From assembly GCF_042677205.1 (NCBI RefSeq), contig NZ_JBHTIU010000050.1:1-64000 (forward strand): 64,000 bases of DNA, given 5' to 3'. Below, one piece after another: positions 1-8,335 of this stretch. Below the pieces are notes generated by a model that worked only from the letters and a program-made list of their open reading frames with translations, was not told the DNA's origin and ran no database searches. Source of the stretch: Paenibacillus_L residui (GTDB taxonomy: Bacteria; Bacillota; Bacilli; Paenibacillales; NBRC-103111). A program made the translations under genes and the position numbers. Each line of letters starts with the position of its first letter. The first letter of the stretch is position 1.

Positions 1-135
1 AGGGAGAAGCTCTTTTTCTATATCCGCTTTTTCCAATTCCTACACCCACAGAGATTTTACACTATCTTCGTTAGGGGGCCGTGGAGGAAGTACACTTAAT
101 TTACCGCGTTTTTGGAAAAATGAGCCGATTAAAAG

Positions 136-243
136 CAAAAGTACATCTATTTTTCCAAGTTTGAGGAAATTGCTCCAAAATAAATGTAGAAATGCGCTTA
201 TTCAGGTGGTTTTTGGTTAAAGTGTCTAAAATAAGCGTATTTT
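136..243. repeat. Intergenic element with two nested inverted repeats (element A)
   Basis: Two hairpin-forming pairs lie side by side in AT-rich DNA. TACATCTATTTT (142-153) is matched by AAAATAAATGTA (177-188), 11 of 12 complementary. CGCTTATT (195-202) is matched by AATAAGCG (230-237). The 10-mer TGCGCTTATT recurs at 14265-14274 in another intergenic island. There is no coding potential. It resembles the small palindromic repeats common between Paenibacillaceae genes (inference). Nothing else is recognised between position 1 and the promoter at 374. Confidence 0.4.
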
Positions 244-373
244 TGCTTTTATTTTATATACCATGGTTATTCATCATCTCCGAAAATGGCTCTGTCAGGG
301 GCTTTTTTTACACGAATTCAGTACCTGAATCTGCGCCTGCGGCTCCGCAAGAAGGCCGGGCAAAATAATGGAT

Positions 374-417
374 TTTACATCGGATGAGGAAATATTTTAG
401 AATATGGTATATTCTAA
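374..417 (+). promoter_or_regulatory. Sigma-A-type promoter with overlapping palindromic operator for the HAD gene
   Basis: TTTACA (374-379), an 18-bp spacer and TAGAAT (398-403) form a plausible housekeeping promoter about 60 bp upstream of the HAD gene. The -10 lies inside a perfect 8-bp inverted repeat, TTAGAATA (397-404) and TATTCTAA (410-417), separated by 5 bp. That arrangement is typical of a repressor operator, though the cognate regulator is unknown. Confidence 0.45.
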
Positions 418-461
418 TCTTTTACCCGGCCATTCAGATAGCAGATTAAGGAGATAGAATC

Positions 462-1199
462 ATGATCAAGCAAACGTTGTTATTCGATCTGGACGATACA
501 TTGATCCATTGCAATAAATATTTTCAAGGTGTTATCGATCACTTTGCCGAGCAATTGGCCCTCTGGTTTGCAGAATACCGGCTCGGAACAGACGAAATCA
601 AGCAGAAGCAGCTGGACATCGACATTTCCGGAGTCACCCGGTTTGGTTTTACTCTGGAGCATTTTCCACAATCCCTGGTGGACACTTATTTGCAATTTGC
701 CGCGGTTTATGGGCGGCCGGTCTCGGAGCGGGAAACCGCTTGGCTGAAGGAGCTGGGATGGTCGGTCTACGATCAGGACGCCGAGCCTTATCCGCACATG
801 ACGGAGACCCTGGAGGAACTGCGGACTGACGGGCATCAGTTATGTTTGTATACCGGCGGGGTTCCGGCTGTCCAGCATAAGAAGGTGAAGAAGGCGGGGC
901 TTGAAGCTTTCTTCGAAAACCGCATGTTCGTTCGCCGGCATAAAAATACGGAAGCGCTGGACGGAATATTGAAATCCGGACCCTTCGACCGCAAGCGGAC
1001 CTGGATGATAGGCAACTCAATAAGGACCGATGTGCTTCCCGCACTGGAAAACGGGATTCATTCCATCTATTTGCCTTCTCCCAACGATTGGGAGTTTAAT
1101 CTGGTGGAGGTAAATGCCGAGCCGCAGGGAGCTTTCCTGACTCTGTCCTCGTTAAAAGAAATCCGGTATGCTATCAGAGAATATACGAGTTCCGGGTAA
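462..1199 (+). CDS. HAD-superfamily hydrolase
   Basis: A 245-residue cytosolic phosphohydrolase of the haloacid dehalogenase superfamily; the substrate cannot be told from sequence. Motif I is FDLDDTL, with the nucleophile Asp9 and general acid Asp11. The TGG segment near residue 131 is a motif II candidate and GNSIRTDV near residue 184 is the motif IV acidic region. An all-alpha cap fills residues 15-100. The ATG at 462 follows AAGGAGA with good spacing. It has its own promoter with an overlapping palindrome and a long gap downstream, so it is probably monocistronic. In B. subtilis gpr sits upstream of spoIIP; here this gene occupies that place and gpr is not in the window. Confidence 0.8.
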   Translation: MIKQTLLFDLDDTLIHCNKYFQGVIDHFAEQLALWFAEYRLGTDEIKQKQLDIDISGVTRFGFTLEHFPQSLVDTYLQFAAVYGRPVSERETAWLKELGWSVYDQDAEPYPHMTETLEELRTDGHQLCLYTGGVPAVQHKKVKKAGLEAFFENRMFVRRHKNTEALDGILKSGPFDRKRTWMIGNSIRTDVLPALENGIHSIYLPSPNDWEFNLVEVNAEPQGAFLTLSSLKEIRYAIREYTSSG

Positions 1200-1518
1200 G
1201 GGTGTTCCCGAAAGCAGCCATTTGGTTATAGACACCGCTTTTACTGCTGGTGCCGTGCAAGCGGAATGGCGCAGTCCCGGAAGGTAATACAATCTGCGAA
1301 TGTGGGTGGAAAATTTAACCAATAAACGTCTCCTTCTCTACTTAAACAGTGGATTTGGAGGTTTTTTTTGGCCTGTTAAGCTCGATTCCTGAAGTCTCAT
1401 AATCTCTCAATAATTTGTCCGGGCCGGTTCTATCTTCCGTTTTCGTTTCATAGATTGCTTAGTAGACAAACAGCTGCAGCATTCTACGAGACTAACTAAC
1501 GGGATCGGAGGAAGTAAT
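1200..1518. other. Intergenic stretch, no gene seen
   Basis: These 319 bp hold no ORF with a ribosome binding site. A T-run at about 1362-1369 follows a weak CTCC/GGAG stem and could terminate the HAD transcript. No convincing sporulation-type promoter for spoIIP could be assigned by eye. Confidence 0.4.
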
Positions 1519-2739
1519 ATGAAATGGACAGCGTTCACGATGGATTTAAGCAAAATACGCAAAACCGCGCAAAATGTCCGGGTAATGAGCAAAAATCTGA
1601 TGATTCTATCTCTCAGTACGCTGTTATTTTTTCTATTTCTGGGATTGGCGGGCTATGCTCAAACCTATTTGAAGAACTCTCCGCTCTCCTCTATGAAAGG
1701 ATTGGCGGCGCAGGTTTCCAACGATTTCTTTATCGACATGATCGGACTGGAGATTCCGCAGCTTAACCGGGAGAGGGAATCTACCTTTTCGGGGGAGAAT
1801 GTGTTCGGGTTTCTGTTTCGTTTGGTTACCGATATTAACCCGAAGGATCCCAAAACCTTGCTGGCGAGAGAAGTTCCCGGCTTAGGGAATGCGAGCGCAA
1901 CACCCATCCGGGGAACCGGTACAGGAGCTCCGCCCCAGGATTATGGCCCGCCTCCGGCTGACGACAAACCGGGTTCGCAAGGTGAGAATCCCGCCGTTCA
2001 GCCCCCGGAAGAGTCGCCGAGCCCTGCTCCATCGCCGCAGCCTTCATCCCAGCCTCCGCAGGAGAAGCCGACGACCGGGGATAAGAAAGTGGTGCTCATC
2101 TATCACACTCATTATGAAGAGTCTTGGGTGCCGGAGTTAGGGATCGAAGAAGCGGATAAGGCTTACGACGAGAAGCTCAACATTACGCTAGTAGGCAAGA
2201 GATTGGCCGAGAAGCTCGAGGAGAAGGGGGTAGGGGCAGTCGATTACAGCCCCGAATACAAGAAAACACAGGCGGACTACAGCTGGTATAAATCCTACAA
2301 ATATTCCCGAAATACCGTGAAGGAAGCTTTTGCCGCCCATCCGGAAATTAATTTCGTGTTCGATATTCACAGAGATTCCCTTCCCCGCGAGAAAACGACA
2401 GCCCGAATTGACGGCGTAGATTATGCCCAGGTCTATTTCATCATCGGACAGAAAAATCCGGATTGGGAAAAGAACGAACAGTTCGCCGCCCGCATTCACG
2501 ACAAGCTGGAGCAGAAAATGCCCGGGCTGTCCCGGGGAATCTGGGGGAAATCGGCTCACCAGGGAGATGCCGAGTATAACCAGTCCTTGACCCCTAACAG
2601 TGTGCTCATTGAGATTGGCGGTCCCTTCAATACGTTGGAGGAAAGCTACCGCACGGCAGATATATTGGCCGACGTGATTTCCGAAATCTATTGGGATGCG
2701 GAGAAGGTGGATGCTCCCGCCGGCGCGTCCAACGGATGA
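1519..2739 (+). CDS. spoIIP: Stage II sporulation protein P, SpoIIP
   Basis: SpoIIP is a cell-wall amidase/endopeptidase that works with SpoIID and SpoIIM in septal thinning and engulfment. The 406-residue protein has an N-terminal cytoplasmic stretch, one membrane anchor at about residues 29-48, a variable domain, a proline/serine-rich linker at about 125-188, and the C-terminal catalytic domain starting at VVLIYHTHYEESW. The histidines and glutamate there, plus the later DIHRDS, fit the zinc-dependent family. The ATG at 1519 follows GGAGGAAG. The linker is longer than in B. subtilis. The next gene begins 9 bp later, the same order as spoIIP-yqxA. Confidence 0.95.
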   Translation: MKWTAFTMDLSKIRKTAQNVRVMSKNLMILSLSTLLFFLFLGLAGYAQTYLKNSPLSSMKGLAAQVSNDFFIDMIGLEIPQLNRERESTFSGENVFGFLFRLVTDINPKDPKTLLAREVPGLGNASATPIRGTGTGAPPQDYGPPPADDKPGSQGENPAVQPPEESPSPAPSPQPSSQPPQEKPTTGDKKVVLIYHTHYEESWVPELGIEEADKAYDEKLNITLVGKRLAEKLEEKGVGAVDYSPEYKKTQADYSWYKSYKYSRNTVKEAFAAHPEINFVFDIHRDSLPREKTTARIDGVDYAQVYFIIGQKNPDWEKNEQFAARIHDKLEQKMPGLSRGIWGKSAHQGDAEYNQSLTPNSVLIEIGGPFNTLEESYRTADILADVISEIYWDAEKVDAPAGASNG

Positions 2740-2748
2740 GGTGGCAGG

Positions 2749-3210
2749 ATGAAGCGCTTCTCGTACCGCTTGTTATTCGTAGCTTTAGTGTTCGCTGCAG
2801 GTATTTTCTACGGGATAGATGTGGTATCTACGGACCATGAACCGGCCGGAGCGGCGCGCTTGCTAGAACCCGACCGGCCGCCCGGCGGCTCTGCTACCTC
2901 GCCTTCGGATGCCGCAGCGGCTTCCTCCGTCCGTTCGGAGGGAACGAACTCCTCAAGCTCTCCCGGCGGTGTCCGTACCTCTGATACGGGCCGCCAGCCT
3001 CAAGACGGATCAGCCTCCTCATCCGCAGCCAAGAATGAATTCGGCAGGGAGGGGGCTTCCCCGGCCGGGCCGTTCCGCCCGGAGCCGGAGCTTAAGATTA
3101 GCGAATCCTTCTTGAACAAGCTGCTGAACAAAATCGGGGAAGCGGTCCGTTGGCTTTCCGAGTTGGGCATGAGAGCGGTTATCGGGTTAGTGGATTGGAT
3201 ATTTGGCTGA
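2749..3210 (+). CDS. yqxA: YqxA-like (DUF3679-type) protein
   Basis: A 153-residue protein with an N-terminal hydrophobic segment (residues 6-23), a long low-complexity Ser/Gly/Pro-rich middle, and a conserved-looking C-terminus ending in an amphipathic or hydrophobic helix (VIGLVDWIFG). The assignment rests on position between spoIIP and lepA, where B. subtilis has yqxA, and on the same N-anchor plus short C-terminal domain plan; the middle is much longer than in Bacillus. Function unknown. GAGGTGG precedes the ATG. The stop codon lies within a 14-bp tandem repeat. Confidence 0.65.
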   Translation: MKRFSYRLLFVALVFAAGIFYGIDVVSTDHEPAGAARLLEPDRPPGGSATSPSDAAAASSVRSEGTNSSSSPGGVRTSDTGRQPQDGSASSSAAKNEFGREGASPAGPFRPEPELKISESFLNKLLNKIGEAVRWLSELGMRAVIGLVDWIFG

Positions 3211-3242
3211 AGCTATTTGGCTGAAGCTATTTGGCTGAAGCT
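3201..3242 (+). repeat. Three tandem copies of a 14-bp unit across the yqxA stop codon
   Basis: ATTTGGCTGAAGCT occurs three times head to tail (3201-3214, 3215-3228, 3229-3242). The TGA stop at 3208-3210 lies in the first copy, and the last copy supplies part of the terminator's left arm. Confidence 0.9.
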
Positions 3243-3265
3243 ATTCGGCCAATAGCCTCTTTTTT
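3238..3265 (+). terminator. Rho-independent terminator after yqxA
   Basis: GCTATT (3240-3245) and AATAGC (3251-3256) form a stem with a CGGCC loop, followed by a T-run at 3260-3265. It ends the spoIIP-yqxA transcript just before the lepA promoter. Confidence 0.75.
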
Positions 3266-3274
3266 GCAATTTCA

Positions 3275-3304
3275 TTGATGCGGGTTCCCCCGGCATGCTA
3301 TAAT
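3275..3304 (+). promoter_or_regulatory. Sigma-A promoter of lepA
   Basis: TTGATG (3275-3280), an 18-bp spacer and a perfect TATAAT (3299-3304) preceded by TG one base upstream (extended -10). The lepA ATG is 36 bp downstream. Confidence 0.75.
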
Positions 3305-3339
3305 GATTGTCATTGTATATTGCTCTTTTGGGGGTAAGC

Positions 3340-5157
3340 ATGACGGACATTCGTGTAAGACAACAAAACATTAGAAACTTTTCAATTATCGCGCATATCG
3401 ACCACGGGAAATCGACGCTGGCCGACCGGATTTTGGAATATACCGGAGCATTGACGACGAGGGAAATGCAGGATCAGGTGCTTGATCAGATGGATCTGGA
3501 ACGGGAAAGAGGAATTACGATCAAGCTGCATGCCGTCCGCTTGAACTATAAGGCGGATGACGGCAATGTCTACATTCTCAATCTGATCGATACTCCCGGA
3601 CACGTAGACTTTACTTATGAGGTGTCCCGAAGCCTGGCCGCCTGTGAAGGGGCTCTGCTGGTCGTCGATGCGGCGCAGGGAATCGAAGCCCAGACTTTGG
3701 CTAACGTGTATCTGGCGTTGGACAATGATCTGGAAATTCTGCCGGTCATTAACAAGATTGACCTGCCCAGCGCCGAACCGGAGCGGATTAAGCAGGAAAT
3801 TGAGGATGTCATCGGTCTGGATGCCAGCGAAGCGGTGTTGGCTTCTGCCAAAGCCGGGATCGGGATCAAGGAAATATTGGAGCAGATTGTCACGAAGGTA
3901 CCGGCTCCCCAGGGAGATCCGGATGAGCCGCTTAAAGCGCTTATCTTCGACTCCCATTACGACCCTTACAAAGGGGTTATCGTCTACGTCAGGGTTGTGA
4001 ACGGATCGATCAAGGCCGGGTCCAAAATCAAATTCATGGCGACGAACAAAACGTTCGAAGTCATTGAGGTCGGAGCGTTTATGCCGAGGATGTCGATCGT
4101 GGACGAGCTGTATGTCGGCGATGTCGGGTTCATTGTGGCCGGTATCAAGAATGTTAAGGATACACGGGTAGGGGATACGGTCACCGATGCCAAGAATCCG
4201 ACGGCCGAGCCACTGCCCGGCTACCGCCGCATCAATCCGATGGTCTTCTGCGGAATGTATCCGATCGAAACGTCCGATTACGATGATCTTCGCGAAGCCC
4301 TGGAGCGTCTGGAGCTGAATGACGCCTCCCTCAGCTACGAGCCCGAAACCTCTTCGGCGCTCGGCTTCGGATTCCGGTGCGGATTCCTCGGATTGCTTCA
4401 TATGGAGATTATTCAGGAGCGGATCGAGCGGGAGTTCAATATTCCGCTGATCACAACGGCTCCGAGCGTGGTCTTCAAGGTGACGCTGACCAACGGGCAG
4501 ACGGTCGAAATCGATAATCCATCCAATTATCCCGAGCAAGGGAAGATCGAATACGTGGAAGAGCCGTTCGTTAAAGCTTCGATTATCGTTCCCAACGATT
4601 TTGTCGGTGCGATTATGGAGCTGTGCCAAGGCAAGCGCGGGGAATTTCTCAATATGGAATACCTGGATACCAACCGGGTAACGTTGACATACGACATCCC
4701 GCTGTCCGAAATCGTCTACGATTTCTTCGACCGGCTGAAATCGTCCACCAAAGGCTACGCTTCGTTCGACTATGATTTCTCCGGTTACAAGCGTTCCAAT
4801 CTGGTGAAGATGGATATTCTGCTTAATGGAGAGCAGGTAGACGCATTGTCGTTCATCGTGCACCGGGACCGGGCATACCATCGCGGGCGGCAAATCTGCG
4901 AGAAGCTGAAAGAACTGATCCCGCGTCAAATGTTCGAAGTGCCTATTCAGGCGGCAATCGGCCAGAAGGTGCTTGCCAGGGAGACGGTTAAGGCGATGAG
5001 GAAGAACGTATTGGCGAAATGTTACGGTGGGGATATTTCCCGTAAACGTAAATTGTTGGAGAAGCAGAAAGAAGGAAAGAAGCGGATGAAACAGGTCGGA
5101 AGTGTAGAAGTGCCGCAGGAGGCGTTCATGGCGGTTCTAAGCCTGGACGACAACTAA
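3340..5157 (+). CDS. lepA: Elongation factor 4, LepA
   Basis: Ribosome-associated translational GTPase (EF4), 605 residues from the chosen start. The G domain has AHIDHGKST (G1), DTPGH (G3), NKID (G4) and SAK (G5), followed by beta-barrel, EF-G-like III and V domains and the LepA-specific C-terminal domain ending near QVGSVEVPQEAF. The frame is open from a TTG at 3307, but ATG 3340 is preceded by GGGGG and gives an N-terminus and length matching B. subtilis LepA (612 residues). It has its own promoter and a terminator, so it is largely a single-gene unit in front of hemW. Confidence 0.97.
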   Translation: MTDIRVRQQNIRNFSIIAHIDHGKSTLADRILEYTGALTTREMQDQVLDQMDLERERGITIKLHAVRLNYKADDGNVYILNLIDTPGHVDFTYEVSRSLAACEGALLVVDAAQGIEAQTLANVYLALDNDLEILPVINKIDLPSAEPERIKQEIEDVIGLDASEAVLASAKAGIGIKEILEQIVTKVPAPQGDPDEPLKALIFDSHYDPYKGVIVYVRVVNGSIKAGSKIKFMATNKTFEVIEVGAFMPRMSIVDELYVGDVGFIVAGIKNVKDTRVGDTVTDAKNPTAEPLPGYRRINPMVFCGMYPIETSDYDDLREALERLELNDASLSYEPETSSALGFGFRCGFLGLLHMEIIQERIEREFNIPLITTAPSVVFKVTLTNGQTVEIDNPSNYPEQGKIEYVEEPFVKASIIVPNDFVGAIMELCQGKRGEFLNMEYLDTNRVTLTYDIPLSEIVYDFFDRLKSSTKGYASFDYDFSGYKRSNLVKMDILLNGEQVDALSFIVHRDRAYHRGRQICEKLKELIPRQMFEVPIQAAIGQKVLARETVKAMRKNVLAKCYGGDISRKRKLLEKQKEGKKRMKQVGSVEVPQEAFMAVLSLDDN

Positions 5158-5188
5158 CGGAAGGCACACCGGCTGCCGCTGCTGTTCC

Positions 5189-5219
5189 GGCAGGAGGCTT
5201 ACAGCCTTCCTGCCTTTTT
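5189..5219 (+). terminator. Rho-independent terminator after lepA
   Basis: GGCAGGAGGC (5189-5198) pairs with GCCTTCCTGCC (5204-5214) with one bulge and a short loop, followed by TTTTT. Confidence 0.85.
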
Positions 5220-5305
5220 GTTAGTATGGATCCCATTCCAAAGTGATCCCATCTAATCCATGCTTCCAGTCAGAAGCAATCCCCAGGGAAAGTGAGGATG
5301 CCCTT

Positions 5306-6466
5306 ATGAAGCCGTTCTATACCCCCGCTGCGGCGGTATATATTCATATCCCCTTCTGCACCAATAAATGTCACTATTGTGATTTCAACTCCTATGTGCT
5401 TAAAGGACAGCCTGTGGTCGAATATCTGGATGCGCTGGAACGGGAAATGTCGATGACGGTAGAGCGTTTCCCCGCCTGGAGGGTGGAAACCGTATTTGTA
5501 GGCGGCGGTACTCCTACGGTATTGCTGCCTGATCAGATGGAGCGGTTTCTGGGCCTGGTGCAGACGTACTTTCCGGATCGGACGGACCGTTTCGAATTTA
5601 CGATGGAGGCCAATCCCGGCACGACCGATGCGGAGAAGCTTGCGGTCATGAAAGCCGGCGGGGTTAACCGGATCAGCTTCGGGGTCCAATCCTTCGATCC
5701 TGAATTGCTGAAACGGATCGGTCGTATCCACTCGGTGGACGATGTATATGAAAGCATTGAGAATGCGAAACGGATCGGCTTCTCCAATCTGTCCATCGAC
5801 TTGATGCTCGGTCTGCCGAAGCAAACGGTCGGGATGATGAGCGATTCCCTGGACAAGGCGCTTGAGCTGGATTTGCAGCATTATTCGATATATGCGCTCA
5901 AGGTGGAGGAGAATACCTTATTCCACAAGCTGTATCAGAGAAATGAGCTGCCGCTTCCCGAAGAAGAGGAAGAGCTGTCCATGTACTTGATGACGATGAA
6001 CAAGCTGAAGCAGGCCGGATATGCCCAATATGAAATCAGCAACTTTGCCATTCCCGGATTCGAAAGCCGGCATAATTTAATGTACTGGCATAATCGCAGC
6101 TACTACGGATTAGGAGCCGGTGCGCACGGTTATATGGAAGGGGTGCGGCATATTAATGTCAAAGGCATCCAGCCCTATATCGACGCAACCCGGCAAGGGC
6201 TTCCGATTCTGGAGGCCAATGAAGTCAGCCGCGGCGAAGCGATGGAGGATTTTATGATGGTCGGCTTGAGGGTGCTGAGCGGGGTCTCGGAAGACGATTT
6301 TGCCGATCAATTCGGCGAAAGCCTGATGGAAGTGTTCGGCCCGGTTATTAACCGTCTGACAGAGCAGGGGTTGCTGGAAGCAGACGAAGGCAGAGTCCGG
6401 TTATCCGATAAAGGAATACTGCTTGGCAATGAAGTTTTCGCCGAATTCATCGGAATTTTATCTTGA
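5306..6466 (+). CDS. hemW: HemW, radical SAM heme chaperone
   Basis: A 386-residue coproporphyrinogen III oxidase-like radical SAM protein. The cluster motif CTNKCHYCDF gives Cys18, Cys22 and Cys25 and lacks the fourth cysteine of true HemN, which is the HemW signature; the family binds and transfers heme and is not the oxidase. GGGTPT and the later SIDLMLGLPKQT segment are typical SAM-binding strands, and the C-terminal HemN-C region is present. The frame is open from ATG 5243, but ATG 5306 is preceded by GTGAGG and starts just before the conserved YIHIPFC. It follows lepA as in B. subtilis. Confidence 0.93.
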   Translation: MKPFYTPAAAVYIHIPFCTNKCHYCDFNSYVLKGQPVVEYLDALEREMSMTVERFPAWRVETVFVGGGTPTVLLPDQMERFLGLVQTYFPDRTDRFEFTMEANPGTTDAEKLAVMKAGGVNRISFGVQSFDPELLKRIGRIHSVDDVYESIENAKRIGFSNLSIDLMLGLPKQTVGMMSDSLDKALELDLQHYSIYALKVEENTLFHKLYQRNELPLPEEEEELSMYLMTMNKLKQAGYAQYEISNFAIPGFESRHNLMYWHNRSYYGLGAGAHGYMEGVRHINVKGIQPYIDATRQGLPILEANEVSRGEAMEDFMMVGLRVLSGVSEDDFADQFGESLMEVFGPVINRLTEQGLLEADEGRVRLSDKGILLGNEVFAEFIGILS

Positions 6467-6492
6467 ATTGATTATTCATAGTGTTGTATATT
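6463..6492 (+). promoter_or_regulatory. Candidate promoter for the GNAT gene
   Basis: TTGAAT (6463-6468, overlapping the hemW stop), an 18-bp spacer and TATATT (6487-6492). The acetyltransferase start is about 195 bp downstream, so a long leader would result; nothing structured was recognised in that leader. Confidence 0.4.
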
Positions 6493-6687
6493 TATACGTA
6501 ACTCTTTTAAAAGTTCAGGAAAAGGATTTCAAATATTCAAGAGCAAATTCAAGAGAAAGCCAAGGGAAATCCAACGGATAACGGGCCAAGACTTTCTCTT
6601 ACTCGGATCTGGTCGAAGCAGTCTGATAATCCTCCGGACTTCTAAATAAGAACGTTGTAACAGTATTTGGATTTGGCGGTGATGACG

Positions 6688-7149
6688 ATGGCTGTAATCT
6701 GTAGAAAAGCGGCGGAGCATGATTTGGATGCTTTATATCAGCTAATTGACGGCTATGCCCAACAAGGAATTATGCTGCCCCGTTCCAAGGAACTGCTTAA
6801 ATATTCCCTAGACAGTTTTGTCATTGCGGAAGAGGAAGGCCGTTTGCTGGGCTGCGGCTCCCTGTGCCAGTTAGGACAGGAGTTGGTTGAAATCCGTTCT
6901 CTGGGAGTGGCCGAGGGCTGCAAGGGCCGGGGAATTGGCCGAAAGCTGGTCGATTATTTAATCCGGGAAGCGAGAGAGGAAAAAATTCCCAAGATTATGG
7001 CTTTAACCTACGAGGTCGCTTTTTTTGAAAAAATGGGCTTCACGGTTGTACCAAAGGATATTTTCCCGGAAAAGGTATGGACCGACTGCATTCATTGCAA
7101 AAAGCAGCATTGCTGTGACGAAATTGCCGTGCTCAAACGCTTGGATTAA
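6688..7149 (+). CDS. GNAT N-acetyltransferase, short ArgA-like
   Basis: A 153-residue GNAT-fold acetyltransferase using acetyl-CoA. The pyrophosphate-binding loop is GCKGRGIGRKLV, preceded by the LVEIRSLGV strand and followed by ALTYEVAFFEKMGF. The C-terminal WTDCIHCKKQHCCDEIAV stretch, with four cysteines, is seen in single-domain N-acetylglutamate-synthase-like proteins of Firmicutes, so glutamate acetylation for arginine synthesis is possible but unproven. The frame opens at a TTG (6667); GGCGGTGA best supports ATG 6688, with ATG 6682 as alternative. It stands between hemW and the CIRCE element and is not part of the heat-shock operon. Confidence 0.75.
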   Translation: MAVICRKAAEHDLDALYQLIDGYAQQGIMLPRSKELLKYSLDSFVIAEEEGRLLGCGSLCQLGQELVEIRSLGVAEGCKGRGIGRKLVDYLIREAREEKIPKIMALTYEVAFFEKMGFTVVPKDIFPEKVWTDCIHCKKQHCCDEIAVLKRLD

Positions 7150-7150
7150 C

Positions 7151-7180
7151 TTGACAACTTGCGTTTGGGTCTGGTATTTT
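7151..7180 (+). promoter_or_regulatory. Promoter of the hrcA-chaperonin-dnaK operon
   Basis: TTGACA (7151-7156), an 18-bp spacer and TATTTT (7175-7180). The CIRCE operator starts 11 bp downstream, so a transcript starting near 7187 would carry CIRCE at its very 5' end, as in Bacillus heat-shock operons. Confidence 0.75.
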
Positions 7181-7191
7181 TGTAGTATCAC

Positions 7192-7218
7192 TTAGCACTC
7201 GTTTGAGTGGAGTGCTAA
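7192..7218 (+). promoter_or_regulatory. CIRCE operator (HrcA binding site)
   Basis: TTAGCACTC (7192-7200), exactly 9 bp of spacer, then GAGTGCTAA (7210-7218): a perfect match to the CIRCE consensus. HrcA, encoded immediately downstream, binds this site and represses in the absence of stress. Confidence 0.98.
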
Positions 7219-7288
7219 CGAAGGACGCGGCAGCTTATCCGCGCCTATAACGGCTAACCGCACTCGCAACTGCATGGGAGGGATTGAC

Positions 7289-8314
7289 ATGTTGTCCGAG
7301 CGCCAGAGAAAAATATTGAACGCCATCGTTGATGATTACATTCGATCCGCTGAGCCTGTCGGCTCCAGAAGCATTTCCAAGCGGGGAGATGTGGCTTTCA
7401 GCCCGGCAACGATCCGTAACGAGATGTCCGATTTGGAGGAAATGGGTTATTTGGAGCAGCCGCACACTTCTGCGGGCCGAATCCCATCCCATAAGGGATA
7501 CCGTTATTATGTAGACCATCTAGTCAAGTATGGAACCTTATCCAGTCACGAGCTGAATGTGATGAAGGTTTTTTTTGCTGAGAAAATACAGGAGATGGAA
7601 CAGATCTTCCAGCATGCGGCAACCATTCTTTCCGGATTGACCAATTATACGTCCATTGTTCTCGGACCCGAGGTGTTCAGCACTACGCTGAAGCATCTGC
7701 AAATCATTCCGCTGGATGAAAGGACCGGGGTGGCGATTTTTGTCACGAATACCGGGCATGTGGAGAACCGCATTGTCCAAATTCCGGATGGCATGTCGAT
7801 CTCGGAAATCGAGAAGGCGGTTAACATCCTGAATGCCAAGCTGACCCAGGTCCCGCTCTTTCAGCTGAAATCCAAGCTGTATAACGAGATAGGCACCGAG
7901 CTGAGCAAGCATGTCACCCAATACGAAGAGCTCATCCGCACGGTCGAATCCGCTCTGGAACATAACGAGCAGGATCGAATCTATATGAGCGGGGCAACCA
8001 ATATGCTGATCCAGCCGGAGTTTAAGGACGTCGATCAAGTCAAGCTCATTCTCGATACATTGGGAGAAACTCCGGCGATCATGAAGCTGCTGGACGACCT
8101 GCCGGAAGGGATTCAGGTCCGGATCGGAAGCGAGAACTCGCTGGAGGCGATGAGCAACTGCAGTCTGATCACAGCCACTTACTCCTTGGACGGACAATGT
8201 CTCGGAACGGTTGGAATTCTCGGCCCGACCCGAATGGAGTACGGCAAGGTAATCAGCTTGCTCGATTACGTCTCCAAGGATATGGCGCTGCTGCTGGCGC
8301 GTTGGTATAAATAA
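7289..8314 (+). CDS. hrcA: Heat-inducible transcription repressor HrcA
   Basis: Repressor of Class I heat-shock genes through CIRCE, 341 residues. Residues 1-75 form the winged helix (LSERQRKILNAIVDDYI, then PATIRNEMSDLEEMGYL), followed by the GAF-like dimerisation core and C-terminal region (GPTRMEYGKVISLLDYVSKDM). GGGAGGGAT favours ATG 7289 over the in-frame ATG at 7274. In Bacillus its activity depends on the GroE chaperonin; here a second, different chaperonin is encoded 21 bp downstream, so that feedback partner deserves attention. First gene of the operon. Confidence 0.97.
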   Translation: MLSERQRKILNAIVDDYIRSAEPVGSRSISKRGDVAFSPATIRNEMSDLEEMGYLEQPHTSAGRIPSHKGYRYYVDHLVKYGTLSSHELNVMKVFFAEKIQEMEQIFQHAATILSGLTNYTSIVLGPEVFSTTLKHLQIIPLDERTGVAIFVTNTGHVENRIVQIPDGMSISEIEKAVNILNAKLTQVPLFQLKSKLYNEIGTELSKHVTQYEELIRTVESALEHNEQDRIYMSGATNMLIQPEFKDVDQVKLILDTLGETPAIMKLLDDLPEGIQVRIGSENSLEAMSNCSLITATYSLDGQCLGTVGILGPTRMEYGKVISLLDYVSKDMALLLARWYK

Positions 8315-8335
8315 TAGAGGAAGGATACCAGGCGA

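Noticed and set aside
3382..4929. 515-codon open frame on the minus strand inside lepA
   Set aside because: It is exactly antisense to a confidently identified GTPase gene, has no ribosome binding site and no recognisable product; long antisense frames are expected at this GC and codon use.
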